64,000 nucleotides of DNA, taken from contig NZ_CP087168.1 in the NCBI RefSeq assembly GCF_024748615.1, positions 5,518,001 to 5,582,000 of the forward strand. Direction: 5' to 3'. Of this stretch, positions 36,411 to 46,700 are shown piece by piece. The DNA is from Pseudomonas sp. B21-048. Its GTDB lineage: Bacteria; Pseudomonadota; Gammaproteobacteria; Pseudomonadales; Pseudomonadaceae. The notes under the pieces were generated by a model. It was not told where the DNA came from. It ran no database searches and was given only the letters and a program-made list of their open reading frames with translations. Every line of letters begins with the position of its first letter. The first letter of the stretch is position 1. The position numbers were made by a program, and so were the translations under genes.

Positions 36411-37064
36411 CTACACAACACCTTCTTGGCCGAGCAAAAATTGCGCAAAATCAGCGGCGGCCGGCAGGCCCTGGCACCGCATCAAGCCGGGCGCGATGCG
36501 CTCCGAACCCTGGCCCCACCACAGGCTGAAGCCTTCGCAGGCCGACTCGGCGAGCGCATTCATCCGCCGTTGCGGGTCGGTGGCATCGAAGCGATGCAGG
36601 CTGGCGAATCGGCTGCTCGGGGTGCGTGGCAGATACATCGGGTAGCCCAAGGTCTCCAGCTGCGCGCCAAAGGCTTCGAAACTGGCCTCCACGTTCAGCG
36701 TACTCAGCAACAGGTTCTCCACCCGCTCAAACCAATTATCCGCACCGCCGACCACCGATGCCGGGTCCGCATCCGGGTCCAGCAGCACTGCGACGGTCAA
36801 CGGAAAATACCGGCCAACTCGATCGATGCTCGGCATCACCACGCCGACGGCAGCGTCCGGCCCGCACACGCCAGGCGCGACCATGAAGCGCCACAAGGGA
36901 CTGACCAGATAGGCGTCCAGCCAACGCTCGCCGAGGCTCGTCTGGCTGGCGAGCAGGCCAGCCGCCAGCCACGAATCCCAGGGGTCGATAAAACTCTTCG
37001 GCAAGCCACGGCTGACAAAGTCCCCGCGACTGGCCAGCTTTCCATAGAAGCCCGGTGTACTCAT
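36411..37064 (-). CDS. tagF: TagF, post-translational repressor of T6SS
   Basis: This encodes 217 residues opening FYGKLASRGDFVSRGLP, the hallmark of TagF/DUF2094. The conserved SPLWRFMV and PSIDRVGRYFPLTVA segments follow. TagF restrains the H1-T6SS independently of PpkA, by binding Fha. It is not fused to PppA here, unlike in some species. Start and tssM stop overlap by 4 bp (ATGA). Confidence 0.93.
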   Translation of the reverse strand: MSTPGFYGKLASRGDFVSRGLPKSFIDPWDSWLAAGLLASQTSLGERWLDAYLVSPLWRFMVAPGVCGPDAAVGVVMPSIDRVGRYFPLTVAVLLDPDADPASVVGGADNWFERVENLLLSTLNVEASFEAFGAQLETLGYPMYLPRTPSSRFASLHRFDATDPQRRMNALAESACEGFSLWWGQGSERIAPGLMRCQGLPAAADFAQFLLGQEGVV

Positions 37065-40000
37065 AACCGCTCCGGCAGGCTGAAACCGTTGAGCACACGA
37101 CTCTTGAATGGGTTGAAGGCGCTGTTGGCCCGCAGCTCATAAGAAACGCTGGCGCCATCGACCCGCAGCCGCAGATTGAAGCGATCCGGCGAGTTGCCGG
37201 CGGTCAGGTCCGATTGTTCCAGCAGGCGGAACCAGGCCCAAGGCCCGTCCAGGGTAATGCCCGAACGACCGCTGGCCGAAGGCGGCATAATCGAAATCCG
37301 CACCACACCGATGCTGCCGGGGTTAGGCCATTGCATGGAGGTGGGGCGGCTCGGACCATGGTCGTAGCTCAATTGCTGGCCATCGAGGTCGAGCAAAAAC
37401 TGGGTGATGGTGGCGTCCATCGCCACGGGCTTGAGTTCGAAGCGCACCATCGGCTGGGTGCCGCCGGAACGGAAAAACGCATCCCGGATGGTCGCTGCCC
37501 GCTGGAAGGTTTGCAGCACGCCCGGGGCGATGCCGAGCTTCTGCGCGGCGCCCGGTTGCCAGCGCCAGGCCTGGGTCGAGGTATCCACGTACGGCTGCAG
37601 GTATTTGCGGAAGTAGTTGTCCATCACCCCGCCCACGCCGAAGAACTGGCCGAAGTCGTCCAGGGTCGCGTCCCGCGCACTGCCCGGCGACATCGGATAA
37701 CGCCCGGCCAGGGACTGGCGATAGATGTTCACCACTTCGCTGGTCCAGGCCGCGTTCAGTTGATTGCGTACTCCGCCCATCATGCTGTTGGTGGTGGAGT
37801 TGACCACCGACTTGACCAGGCCCTGCACCAGCGGCGGCTGACGCTCGGCGTTGAGGCTGACCCGTGTCGCGGCCGCCGTGGCCTGGTTCTTGGCTTCGCC
37901 GAGCAAGGCGTCGCCGCTGGCGCCGACCATGGCGCTGACCTGCACATACAGGGCGTTCATGTCGGCCAGAAGGCCGTCGATGGCTGCCGGCTCGCCTTCG
38001 CTTTTGCTGACGATGCTGTTGAGTCCGGCAAAATGCGCGGTGATTGGATCTTCACTGGCATCCGGCGTGTTTTGTGTCGCCTGCTCTTGGCCGAGCAAGC
38101 TGCCCAGACGCTCCTTGAGCTTGTCGACCCCGCCCTCCACCGGTGCGCCCTTGGCGGCCAGCAGGCGTTCTTCCTGTTGCAAGTCGGTTTCTTTTGCCAC
38201 TGCCACCAGCAGTTTTTTCAACGGCGAGGTCGGGCCGGAAATCACCCGCAGCACATCGGCGGCCTGGGCCACGCTAGTGATCGGCACAAAGTCGATATCA
38301 GCCAGCAAGGCATCCCACTGGCGTTGGTAATCCTGGAAATACAGACGGCGCACGTCGGCGGCCAGGCTTGCAACGTTCTGTTGTTCTGCCTGATCGTTAC
38401 CGAGGACCCACTGTTCCTCGGCCAAGGTGCCGGTCTGGCTCAGGCTGGTGAGCAAAAACCCTTGGCGGTAACCCTTGGCGGTGAAGAAACCGCTCAAGGG
38501 TTCGCCCAGTGGCTTGCCGCTCTTGCGGCTGAACACCAGCGCGGCATCGCGCCCGGCCGCTTCGTTGAGACGAAAGTCCGGGATGCCTTCCGGCAGTTTC
38601 TGCCGCTTGACCCGGTCATAGACGCGCTGGGCCACCGGCAGCTGCTGCAACTGTCGGCGCAGGTCGTCGATCAGGCGCGTGTCCAGACGTGCGGTGGGCG
38701 GATGGCGCTCGAACAGTGCCTGCAAATGCTCCCCGAGGGCTGCGCGCTGCTCGCCCGGCAAGTCGCGCGGCAGGCTGCGATCCCAGTCCAGGGCGATCCA
38801 CGCCTTGATGAAGTCGGCATCGTAATGCTCGCTGTCGGCGAGCATCAGGTAGGCCTTCAAGCCTTCGTAAAGGAAATCCGAATTGCCGCCACCGTGCAGT
38901 TGCTCTTCGATGCGCGTGAGCAAGCGTGGCGCGAAGACCGCGATCAACAGCTTGCGATAGACGCTGCCAGACTCGGCTTCAAGCATGTTGCCCTGATACA
39001 GGCCCAGGCCTTCGGCCCAGCTCGGCGCGTCGTCGGCCAAATGCTTGACCGCGTTGAGCAAGGGCAACACCGCCAGCACGTCCCGTTGTGCCGGGCTGAG
39101 GTTCTGCACGGCCTGGCCCAGGGGCGCGACTTTCTGATCGACTTGCGCGATGTATGCCTGGTTGGCGCGGTAGCTGACCCACCACAAGGTCCCGACCACC
39201 AGCACCAGGGCCACGGTCGAGGCCAGCACGCCCCGGGCGATCCACTTGCGCCGACGTTCGACTTTCGGATTGACCCCCACCAGCCCACGCTCGGCAAAGG
39301 CCACGGCGCTGAAGAGTTTTTCAATGAAGTAACTGCGCCCGGTGCCGTTCTGGCGCGCCAGGTGCTGGCGGTCCAGGTTCATGCTCTGGGCCATGGAGCC
39401 GATCAGCCGGTCAATCGGGCTGCCTTCCTGGGTGCCGCTGGTGAAATACACCCCGCGCAACAGCACTCGCTCTTCGAAGGCGTTGGGTTTGAACACACCC
39501 TCGAGGAAGCCTTGCAGGCAATCCTTCAACGCGCCGAACTGTTGCGGAAAACCGTAGATCAGATCGCGTCGCGCCGGGTCGCGCTCCTGTTGCAAACGCT
39601 CCACCAAACGATCGTTGAGGCGCTGTTCCAGGCCGGTGAATTCGCTTTGCAGATGGGCCAGCGGGCTGTCATTGTTTTTGCCGTCGTCCAGGGCAAAGGT
39701 CATACCCCAGACCTGGGTCCGTTCTTCCTTGCTCAGGGTATCGAAATACTCCATGAACCCTGGCACCAGATCGAGCTTGGTCAGCATCAGGTAGATCGGA
39801 AAGCGTACGCCGAGTTGCGTATACAGCTCCTGGATACGCAGGCGGATCGCGGCGGCATGGGCCGCGCGCTCGGTGTCGCTGCCCAGCAGCAGATCGGAGA
39901 GGCTGATGGCGATAAACGCGCCATCGATCGGACGTCGGGCCCGCTGTTTTTTCAACAGGCCGAGAAAACCCAGCCACGCGGCTTTATCGACTGTCGCGTC

Positions 40001-40561
40001 GCTGTCCTGGGTGGTGTAGCGCCCGGCGGTGTCGAGCAGCACGGCCTGGTCGGTAAACCACCAATCACAATTGCGCGTGCCACCGACGCCGCGGACCGCA
40101 CCGGCGCCCAACTGCGCCGCCAACGGAAAATGCAGCCCGGAATTGACCAGCGCCGTGGTCTTGCCCGAACCCGGCGGGCCGATGATCACGTACCACGGGA
40201 GTTCATACAGGTTACGTCGCTCGTCACCACCCAGCTTGGCTTTCTTCAACAACGCCAGGGCTTCATCCATGCGCTGGCGCAGGGTTTCGAGTTCTTCAGC
40301 AGTGGCGATACTGGTCGGGTCCGGCGGGGTTTGCGCCGCCAGGCTGCGCATCACTTCAGCGGCCTGACGGCGCGCCTGGATGATGCGAAACACTCGATAG
40401 GCGATCCACACCGCGAACAGCAGAATGATCAGCGCCCAGCGCCGGCCTTCAGGCACCAGGAATTCGAGCAGCGGCCCGACAAACCAGATGATCAGGCTCA
40501 GAGCGATCAGCCCCAGCACCGGAATGACCCAGCGGATGATAAAACTGAAAAACGCCTTCAC
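37061..40561 (-). CDS. tssM: T6SS membrane complex protein TssM (IcmF), cluster B
   Basis: This encodes 1166 residues. Two N-terminal membrane spans (about 8-30 and 42-60) precede the cytoplasmic NTPase domain with Walker A GPPGSGKTT (128-136). A third span near residue 450 (VLASTVALVLVVGTLWWVSY) and the periplasmic IcmF region follow. It is the central channel protein of cluster B and binds TssJ at its C-terminus. Overlap with tssL is 4 bp. Divergent from the cluster A TssM, as expected for a different T6SS lineage. Confidence 0.95.
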   Translation of the reverse strand: MKAFFSFIIRWVIPVLGLIALSLIIWFVGPLLEFLVPEGRRWALIILLFAVWIAYRVFRIIQARRQAAEVMRSLAAQTPPDPTSIATAEELETLRQRMDEALALLKKAKLGGDERRNLYELPWYVIIGPPGSGKTTALVNSGLHFPLAAQLGAGAVRGVGGTRNCDWWFTDQAVLLDTAGRYTTQDSDATVDKAAWLGFLGLLKKQRARRPIDGAFIAISLSDLLLGSDTERAAHAAAIRLRIQELYTQLGVRFPIYLMLTKLDLVPGFMEYFDTLSKEERTQVWGMTFALDDGKNNDSPLAHLQSEFTGLEQRLNDRLVERLQQERDPARRDLIYGFPQQFGALKDCLQGFLEGVFKPNAFEERVLLRGVYFTSGTQEGSPIDRLIGSMAQSMNLDRQHLARQNGTGRSYFIEKLFSAVAFAERGLVGVNPKVERRRKWIARGVLASTVALVLVVGTLWWVSYRANQAYIAQVDQKVAPLGQAVQNLSPAQRDVLAVLPLLNAVKHLADDAPSWAEGLGLYQGNMLEAESGSVYRKLLIAVFAPRLLTRIEEQLHGGGNSDFLYEGLKAYLMLADSEHYDADFIKAWIALDWDRSLPRDLPGEQRAALGEHLQALFERHPPTARLDTRLIDDLRRQLQQLPVAQRVYDRVKRQKLPEGIPDFRLNEAAGRDAALVFSRKSGKPLGEPLSGFFTAKGYRQGFLLTSLSQTGTLAEEQWVLGNDQAEQQNVASLAADVRRLYFQDYQRQWDALLADIDFVPITSVAQAADVLRVISGPTSPLKKLLVAVAKETDLQQEERLLAAKGAPVEGGVDKLKERLGSLLGQEQATQNTPDASEDPITAHFAGLNSIVSKSEGEPAAIDGLLADMNALYVQVSAMVGASGDALLGEAKNQATAAATRVSLNAERQPPLVQGLVKSVVNSTTNSMMGGVRNQLNAAWTSEVVNIYRQSLAGRYPMSPGSARDATLDDFGQFFGVGGVMDNYFRKYLQPYVDTSTQAWRWQPGAAQKLGIAPGVLQTFQRAATIRDAFFRSGGTQPMVRFELKPVAMDATITQFLLDLDGQQLSYDHGPSRPTSMQWPNPGSIGVVRISIMPPSASGRSGITLDGPWAWFRLLEQSDLTAGNSPDRFNLRLRVDGASVSYELRANSAFNPFKSRVLNGFSLPERL

Positions 40562-41856
40562 TCGACCCCCTCCGCCAACACTGTGATTTCGACCCGACGG
40601 TTGCGTGCGCGGCCCTCTGTTGTAGCGTTCGAGGCCAACGGTTCGGTGTCGCTGCGGCCTTCGGCGCTGAAGCGTTCAGGCTGGCCGGTTTTGGCCGAAA
40701 GGATTTGCAGCACCGAAGTGGCCCGCGCCTCGGACAAGGCCCAATTCGATGGAAACCGCAAAGTGGCAATCGGGCGATTGTCACTGTGGCCAGTCACCCG
40801 GACCTGGCCCTTGACCTTACGAATGGCATCGGCGATGCGCAGCATCAGCGGCTGAAAATTGTCGACGATGCTGGCACTGCCCGAGGCGAACAGTTCATCG
40901 CCACGGATGGTCACCACTGAACGGTCAACGGCGTCTTCCACCGCTATCCGCCCAGCCTTGATTTCATCGGCAAGAAAGCCCGCCAGGCGTGGACGCTCGA
41001 CCAGTTTCGGTTGCACCACCGGACGGTCGATGGCCTGCACCGGGATCTCACCCAGCGCATGGATATTTTTAAACACCGGCTCGGCATCGGCGGCCAGTTT
41101 CAAGCGCAGCCCGAACAGCAGTGCCAGCAGCAACGCCACGCCGATGGCCACGGCGATCCATGGCGGCATGAATTGCGCCAGCCGGTCGCGGGCCACGGTA
41201 ACGCCACGCCAATGGGGCGACAGTTCACGCTCATAATCGCCACGGGCGCCGCGGATGACCGCACTGGTGCGCTCACGCAAGGCTTCCAGTTGGCTGCGAC
41301 CGTCGTTCATGACCCGATAACGCCCTTCGAAACCCAGGCACATGCACAGGTACAACAGCTCCAGCAGATACAAACGTTCGCGGGGGCTTTGCAGGCAATG
41401 TTCCAACAGCTGGAACACCTTCTCGCCGCCCCAGGCTTCGTTGTGCACGGTGATTAGCAGGCTCTGTTTGCCCCAATCGCTGGCACCACCCCACGGCGTA
41501 CTCAACACCGCTTCATCCAGGGCGGTGCACAAGGCATAACGGGCCAGCAACACATCGTTGCGCAATACGCCGGCAGCCTCGGCGCGCTCCTCGAACTGGC
41601 GCAGGTAGGCCAGCAATTGCGCCCGCAGGCTCGCCGGCGCCGGGTGAGCAATGGTGTTGCGCAAACGGGTCAGCAACGCCAGCAAGGGGCCAGCGGCGCT
41701 CTCCAGGGGGTTGAGACCTTCGGCCGTGCCGATCAAAAGCGGCGCGGCCGGCATCGAAAGCGGCGCGGCCTGGGCGCGACCCGCCTGCGGTCGGAGCGGG
41801 TCGGCGCCACGGCCACCGGGTGTCGGCATGAATTGGGTACGATCGTCGTTGCTCAT
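40558..41856 (-). CDS. tssL: TssL with C-terminal OmpA peptidoglycan-binding domain, cluster B
   Basis: This encodes 432 residues: a proline-rich N-terminus, a DotU domain (about 45-225), one membrane helix (WIAVAIGVALLLALLFGL, about 230-250) and a periplasmic OmpA-like domain (about 300-430) with VTGHSDNRPIATLRFPSN and LSEARATSVLQIL. The extra domain anchors the apparatus to the cell wall; the cluster A TssL lacks it. It forms the inner-membrane platform with TssM. Confidence 0.95.
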   Translation of the reverse strand: MSNDDRTQFMPTPGGRGADPLRPQAGRAQAAPLSMPAAPLLIGTAEGLNPLESAAGPLLALLTRLRNTIAHPAPASLRAQLLAYLRQFEERAEAAGVLRNDVLLARYALCTALDEAVLSTPWGGASDWGKQSLLITVHNEAWGGEKVFQLLEHCLQSPRERLYLLELLYLCMCLGFEGRYRVMNDGRSQLEALRERTSAVIRGARGDYERELSPHWRGVTVARDRLAQFMPPWIAVAIGVALLLALLFGLRLKLAADAEPVFKNIHALGEIPVQAIDRPVVQPKLVERPRLAGFLADEIKAGRIAVEDAVDRSVVTIRGDELFASGSASIVDNFQPLMLRIADAIRKVKGQVRVTGHSDNRPIATLRFPSNWALSEARATSVLQILSAKTGQPERFSAEGRSDTEPLASNATTEGRARNRRVEITVLAEGVE

Positions 41857-41862
41857 TGCGGT

Positions 41863-43197
41863 TTATCCTCGGATCGCCCAGAAAGCCAGGTTCAGCCCCG
41901 GGAATTGGCCCGCAATGTGGAATGCAAAACCGCCGGAGTTGGCCAGTTGCTGCCAATGCTCGCTGCCCCGGTCCAGTTCGTAATAAGTGGAGCCTGTGTG
42001 ATATGGGATTTGCCGTGGTGCCACCGGCAACGGCAGCAGGCCGATGCCCGGCAATTGCAGGTTGACCAGATCGCGGATGTGTTCCACCGAGCCAACCTTG
42101 CTCTGCTGGCCGAAGCGTCCGCGCAGGGTCTCGGCGGGCACGTCGGCGCGCACCACCAGGATGAAGCTGGCGCTCTCGAGTAGCGTCTTGTCAGCCAGCA
42201 TGGCCACATGAATGCCGTAGGCTTTTTCGACGATTGGAATCGGCGTGGCCTTGCTGTCGATCAACATCGACAGCGCCTCACGCAAGGCCTGCATCACCGG
42301 CGCGAAACTCAGCGCCAGATCATCGTGCTGGTACTGCGGGTATTCCTGGGGTCGCCGCCCGGAAGCGGTAAAGGTCGAGAACTCCCCAGCCAGGCTCACC
42401 AGCTCGCTGTAAAACCGCTCGGGGTGCAACGGGCTCAACTGGCTCAAATGCTGGATCAACGGCTGGGCACGGTTGACCAGTTGCAGCAGCATGAAATCGG
42501 CAATCTCCGAGGCACCACCGGCACCGGACGCCACCACGCGCCCGGCAAGGGCTTCGCCGCGCTGATGCAGCAGGCCCAGCAGTTCGCTGCGAAACGCCGC
42601 CAAGGGGTTGGAGGCGACCACATCCAGCAGCGGCGGGATGTACGTGTTGTCGAGCACCAAGGCGCGGTCGGCGCGTTTTTCCTTGATACGCACCAGACCG
42701 ATGGCGGCGTAGTCGCTGATGCCATCCTGGGCAACCAATAATCGCAGCGCCCTCGAACCCACGGCCACCGGCACCTGGTTTTCGAACGGCGCGTTGTCGT
42801 CCCGCACTTCGCGCACCTGGCTCACGTAGCGCGCAGCGCCCAGGGCTTCGCCTTCGTCAACGGTATCGCGCGCACCGGCGCGCTTGAGCGGCAAGGCCAG
42901 GTACACCAGACCATCGCGCAGGTTGTCATCGACATTCAGCGGGCTCGGCGCCAGGTCATCCTGAGGAATGTTGAAGGGCGTGCCGTCCGGCAACAGGCCC
43001 CGCGCCGAGACGATGGCCAGTTTGCCCTGGGCCAGCAGACCCTGGTCGATCAGCAATTCGGAGAAACCCCAGGCGCCGGCCGACAATGGGCGGCTCCGGG
43101 CGTCGATGAGGTTCTCCAGGTAACGGTCATGCTGCTGGAAGTGCTGCGTTCCAATGAACATGCCTTCCGACCAGACCACGCGATTGTTCCAGGACAT
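41863..43197 (-). CDS. tssK: T6SS baseplate protein TssK, cluster B
   Basis: This encodes 444 residues opening VVWSEGMFIGTQHFQQHDRY, the TssK signature. It links baseplate to membrane complex. Sequence is recognisably homologous to, but distant from, the cluster A TssK. It follows tssJ with a 12-bp gap and precedes tssL by 6 bp. Confidence 0.95.
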   Translation of the reverse strand: MSWNNRVVWSEGMFIGTQHFQQHDRYLENLIDARSRPLSAGAWGFSELLIDQGLLAQGKLAIVSARGLLPDGTPFNIPQDDLAPSPLNVDDNLRDGLVYLALPLKRAGARDTVDEGEALGAARYVSQVREVRDDNAPFENQVPVAVGSRALRLLVAQDGISDYAAIGLVRIKEKRADRALVLDNTYIPPLLDVVASNPLAAFRSELLGLLHQRGEALAGRVVASGAGGASEIADFMLLQLVNRAQPLIQHLSQLSPLHPERFYSELVSLAGEFSTFTASGRRPQEYPQYQHDDLALSFAPVMQALREALSMLIDSKATPIPIVEKAYGIHVAMLADKTLLESASFILVVRADVPAETLRGRFGQQSKVGSVEHIRDLVNLQLPGIGLLPLPVAPRQIPYHTGSTYYELDRGSEHWQQLANSGGFAFHIAGQFPGLNLAFWAIRG

Positions 43198-43209
43198 GGG
43201 GGCTCCGAT

Positions 43210-43722
43210 TTATTGGGCAGGGCTGGATGGGGAAACCGCGACGGCGCTGCGCACGGCGCGCACGTCGAGGCTGATCTGGTATTCGGTGTATTGGCGCGGC
43301 GGGACGGTCATCACCGTGCGCCACAACGACTGATCCAGCTCGCGATACCCCACCAGTACGCCGATATGGCGGGTGGCCGGGTCGAGGTCGCGCTGCAGGC
43401 TCAACTGCTGGCCGGGCTGGATCAGCACTTCGTCCTGGTCGATCAGGTCTGCGCCGAGCGTCGCCTGGGCCCGTTCGGCCAGTGCGAAATAATCGGAACG
43501 GCCGAAGGTGGCGGCGTTTTTCAATTCGAAAATACGCACCCGGACCGGGGCTGGCTGGCCAGTGGCGCCGGGGTTGAGCCCGGCAATGGCGTGAAAGTGC
43601 AACTCGACGGCGGCCGTGTCGGCCTCGGCCTCAGCCTCTTCGGGCTGGGGTTTGGCCGCATCCTTGGCACATGCGGTCAGCAGAAGCGCGGTGGCAACTG
43701 CGAGTAAAAACCTGGGAATCAT
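43210..43722 (-). CDS. tssJ: T6SS lipoprotein TssJ, cluster B
   Basis: This encodes 170 residues. Signal peptide FLLAVATALLLTAC gives a lipobox LTAC with Cys18. The mature part has the TssJ/VasD pattern, including VRIFELKNAATFGRSDYFAL. A Glu/Ala-rich stretch just after the lipidated Cys may act as a flexible tether. It anchors TssM to the outer membrane. Confidence 0.94.
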   Translation of the reverse strand: MIPRFLLAVATALLLTACAKDAAKPQPEEAEAEADTAAVELHFHAIAGLNPGATGQPAPVRVRIFELKNAATFGRSDYFALAERAQATLGADLIDQDEVLIQPGQQLSLQRDLDPATRHIGVLVGYRELDQSLWRTVMTVPPRQYTEYQISLDVRAVRSAVAVSPSSPAQ

Positions 43723-43797
43723 CCTGCGTCCTCAATGACGTTTCAGCTATCCGTTGTTCCGTTCTTTGCTATGAATGGCGCTATGCGATGGCGATGC

Positions 43798-45195
43798 TCA
43801 GCCGCGGCGCTGCCGTGTACTGTGTTCTTCGTAGGCGCGGCTGAATTCCCGACCGAACAGGTCCTGGAAATCCTCCTGGGCCTCGCGGGAAATATTGCTG
43901 TAGAGCTCGGTGAACTGCTGCCAGTACTGGGCCTGTCGCGAGCCATGGAAAATGCTCGACAGGCCACCGGGCTTGCCCATGCGCTCTTCCAGCTGCGCCG
44001 GTTCAAAGCGCGCCAGCAGATGCTTGATCGCAGCTTCCACGCCGGCCATCACCGCCAATTGGTGGGCACGCAAATCATCGAAGCTGTCGCGCACAGCCAG
44101 GTCCGGCGCCATGAACGCCTGATTGCTGTGGCGCAACAGCAACAGCAAGGCTTCATCGACATTGGGAGCGAATTTCAGCGGATTGTTTTCCACCGGCTGA
44201 ATCATCGTCTGCTGAATGCGGAACTCGCCCTTGAGGCTGCTACGGGCGCGCAAGACATCGATCAGGCCTTCGACCATCAGCCGATAACTGCGACCGATGC
44301 TTTCCATTTGCGCCTCGGCCTGGGCCTTGTCCAGGCGCACTTGATCCAGCCCGGCACCGCGTAGAAAGGCTTGCAACAGGTCGGGTTGAGCATTGTCGGC
44401 CGGGCTGATCAGGGGCTCGACGATAGCCACGGGCGGTTCGCAAAGGGGTGCCGGTTCGATCGGTGCGCTGATGTGAGGTACGGCTGGCGGCGCAACCTCT
44501 GCAACAGGCAAAGGGGCAACAGCCACCGGCGCAGGCTTGTCGCTGAACAGGTCCCAATCTTCCGGAATCACCGGGGCCGACGCCAATGGCTCAGGCCCGG
44601 CCACGGGCGCTGGGTCGGGGATCGGGGTCGGTGGGCGGAAATCGTGCAGCTCGGCCGGGACATGGTCGGGCTGGGTGGCCGGCGGAACGCTGGTCGGTGT
44701 CAAAAAGTCGAACAGGTCCGGCATCGTGTCCATGGCCGATACGCCCTGAAAATGTGCAGGGGGGGTCATGGGCAACGACGTCGGCGTATTCACAACGGCG
44801 CCCTGACGTCCCATCAGGGCCTCAAAGCTGCTGGACGAATCAGCGAAAGGGTTGCCGTCGGTCACTGGCAGACTGAAATCAATACGCGCCTGGATTTCAT
44901 AATCACCGATGCGAATAACTTCGCCATCTTGCAACGGCTCGCTGTTTCCCTTGCGCAGACGAATACCGGCCTTGACCAATTCCACACCATTAGTGCTGTT
45001 ATCGGTTAAGTAATACCGACCATCTTTATATTGAATACTGCAATGTTTGCCGGAAACCAAGCGTTCAGGGTCGGGCAATACCCAGTCATTATCAGAGTTT
45101 CGGCCTATCGCCATCACACCCTGATTCATGGATTTCTCAGGGCACTGGCCAGGGGTAATTTTGTGATAACTAGTGATAGTCAAACACAGCGACAT
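43798..45195 (-). CDS. fha1: Fha1-like FHA-domain scaffold, cluster B
   Basis: This encodes 465 residues. The ATG at 45195 has AAGGAGG upstream; a longer frame to 45273 is rejected. N-terminal FHA domain: MAIGRNSDNDWVLPDPERLV, GKHCSIQY and NSTNGVEL (about 28-80). A long Pro/Ala-rich linker (about 110-260) leads to the helical C-terminal domain shared with TagH. In the H1-T6SS the protein is phosphorylated by PpkA and promotes assembly. It is the first gene of the minus-strand operon, divergent from tssA. Confidence 0.93.
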   Translation of the reverse strand: MSLCLTITSYHKITPGQCPEKSMNQGVMAIGRNSDNDWVLPDPERLVSGKHCSIQYKDGRYYLTDNSTNGVELVKAGIRLRKGNSEPLQDGEVIRIGDYEIQARIDFSLPVTDGNPFADSSSSFEALMGRQGAVVNTPTSLPMTPPAHFQGVSAMDTMPDLFDFLTPTSVPPATQPDHVPAELHDFRPPTPIPDPAPVAGPEPLASAPVIPEDWDLFSDKPAPVAVAPLPVAEVAPPAVPHISAPIEPAPLCEPPVAIVEPLISPADNAQPDLLQAFLRGAGLDQVRLDKAQAEAQMESIGRSYRLMVEGLIDVLRARSSLKGEFRIQQTMIQPVENNPLKFAPNVDEALLLLLRHSNQAFMAPDLAVRDSFDDLRAHQLAVMAGVEAAIKHLLARFEPAQLEERMGKPGGLSSIFHGSRQAQYWQQFTELYSNISREAQEDFQDLFGREFSRAYEEHSTRQRRG

Positions 45196-45600
45196 CTTGC
45201 CTCCTTGCTGAACACTTTGCGCGCGGACGAATCGGGATTCACTCCCGCCAGACTCGGTCCGACGACCTTGCAAACAACCTCGAAAAACGGCTTTTTGCCA
45301 GCATGTTTGCTGATCTTAACCGGCTTGAATGACAAAAAACCTGCATCAGTGCCTGCCTCGACCCATCGGTCGCGCGGGTTGTTAAGCACCTCACATCTGT
45401 CATACAGGGGAAATAGCTTACCTTGACAAGCCATAAGTACTACACCAAAAATAACAACTTCTTGAATAACGATGATGGCGCTTTGAGATCACTGCGTATC
45501 CAAAGGGCCATTACACTCAAGGAAACATGCGTAGTTCCACCTGGCGCTAACGTGTGAACTGCCCGACTCTGTCAGTCGGGCGATAGGGAGATCAAATTCA
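45196..45600. promoter_or_regulatory. Divergent promoter region of T6SS cluster B
   Basis: These ~405 bp lie between fha1 (minus) and tssA (plus) and must contain both promoters. The middle (about 45420-45480) is AT-rich. I see no confident -35/-10 pair or GG-N10-GC element. Open frames crossing it (for example 45180-45434 minus) lack a ribosome site and family features. By analogy with H1-T6SS this leader could carry post-transcriptional (RsmA) control; that is not demonstrated from sequence. Confidence 0.5.
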
Positions 45601-46620
45601 GTGGAAGTGCCTTTATTGCTCGCCGCCGTTTCCGCGACTTCGCCCTGTGGCGAAGATCTGGAATACGACGCGGATTTTTTGCGCCTGGAACGCGATTCCC
45701 AAGGCCAGCCCGAGCGCAGCATGGGCGATTCGATATTGCCTGCCGCCCCCCCTGAATGGCGCAGCATCCAGCAGCAAAGTCTGGATTTGTTGCAACGCAG
45801 CAAAGACCTGCGTATCACCCACTTCCTTTTGCAAAGTTCCCTTGCCCTCGAAGGCGTCACCGGCCTGGCCCGCGTCCTGACGCTGATCAGCGAGTTGCTC
45901 AAGCAGTACTGGGCCGACCTGCATCCGCGCCTGGATGCCGAAGACGACAACGACCCCACCGTGCGCATCAATGCCCTCGCCGGCCTGACGTCCGATGCCA
46001 CCATTCGCCTGTTGCGCGAAAGCATCCTGACCCGTTCGCGAACCTTTGGTGTTGTCAGCCTGCGCGCCGCCGCCAATGCCAGCGGCTTGCAAAGTTTCCC
46101 TGACGAAAACCTCGGCGCCGAGCAGCTCGCTGGGGCGTTCCTGGACAGCGATCCCGAACAGTTGGAAATCACCCGGGCAGCTTTGCACGAGGCCCGCAGC
46201 GTCGCCGAGGCCATCGAGCAACAGATCAGCGAACACATCGGTTCCGCCCAGGGCGTTGACCTTGGCCCATTGAAGCAACCACTAAAAATGGCCCTGCAGA
46301 TTCTCGGCCAGTTCGCCCCGCAGAGCGGCGACAGCCCCCTGCCCGATTCCATCAGCGACGACAATGCCGCGCCGGTTGAACACCCCGCCGCGCCGAGCAC
46401 ACCGCGCAGCACCGGCGAAATCAACAACCGCGACGATGTGCTGCGCAGCCTGGACCGGATTCTTGCGTATTACACCCGCCATGAACCCTCCAGCCCGCTA
46501 CCGGTGCTGTTGAACCGGGCGAAGAATCTGGTGCACGCCGACTTTGCGGCCATCGTGCGCAACCTGATTCCCGACGGCATGAGCCAATTTGAAAACCTGC
46601 GCGGACCAGACAGCGAATAA
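45601..46620 (+). CDS. tssA: T6SS protein TssA, cluster B (short form)
   Basis: This encodes 339 residues with a GTG start at 45601 and AGGGAG ten bases upstream. ImpA/TssA N-terminal domain: SPCGEDLEYDADFLRLER and DLRITHFLLQSSLALEGVTGLARVL. The C-terminal domain has YYTRHEPSSPLPVLLNRAK, typical of TssA1, which sits at the baseplate. It is about 180 residues shorter than the cluster A TssA. First gene of the plus-strand operon. Confidence 0.94.
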   Translation: MEVPLLLAAVSATSPCGEDLEYDADFLRLERDSQGQPERSMGDSILPAAPPEWRSIQQQSLDLLQRSKDLRITHFLLQSSLALEGVTGLARVLTLISELLKQYWADLHPRLDAEDDNDPTVRINALAGLTSDATIRLLRESILTRSRTFGVVSLRAAANASGLQSFPDENLGAEQLAGAFLDSDPEQLEITRAALHEARSVAEAIEQQISEHIGSAQGVDLGPLKQPLKMALQILGQFAPQSGDSPLPDSISDDNAAPVEHPAAPSTPRSTGEINNRDDVLRSLDRILAYYTRHEPSSPLPVLLNRAKNLVHADFAAIVRNLIPDGMSQFENLRGPDSE

Positions 46621-46700
46621 AAGCGAACGGATCACGCAGTCACGTCACCGGTACCACCGATGACGCCAACACCGTCGCTCAAGCGACCAGGAGCAGCAAC

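Noticed and set aside
37214..40855. 1213-aa plus-strand open frame opposite tssM/tssL
   Set aside because: It is antisense to clearly conserved tssM and tssL. High GC suppresses stops on the opposite strand, and the translation has no family features.
45180..45434. 84-aa minus-strand frame in the fha1 leader
   Set aside because: It overlaps the fha1 start in another frame and lacks ribosome site or homology features; treated as leader.
45420..45470. TTGACA at 45423 as a -35 box for tssA
   Set aside because: No acceptable -10 element at 16-18 bp spacing.
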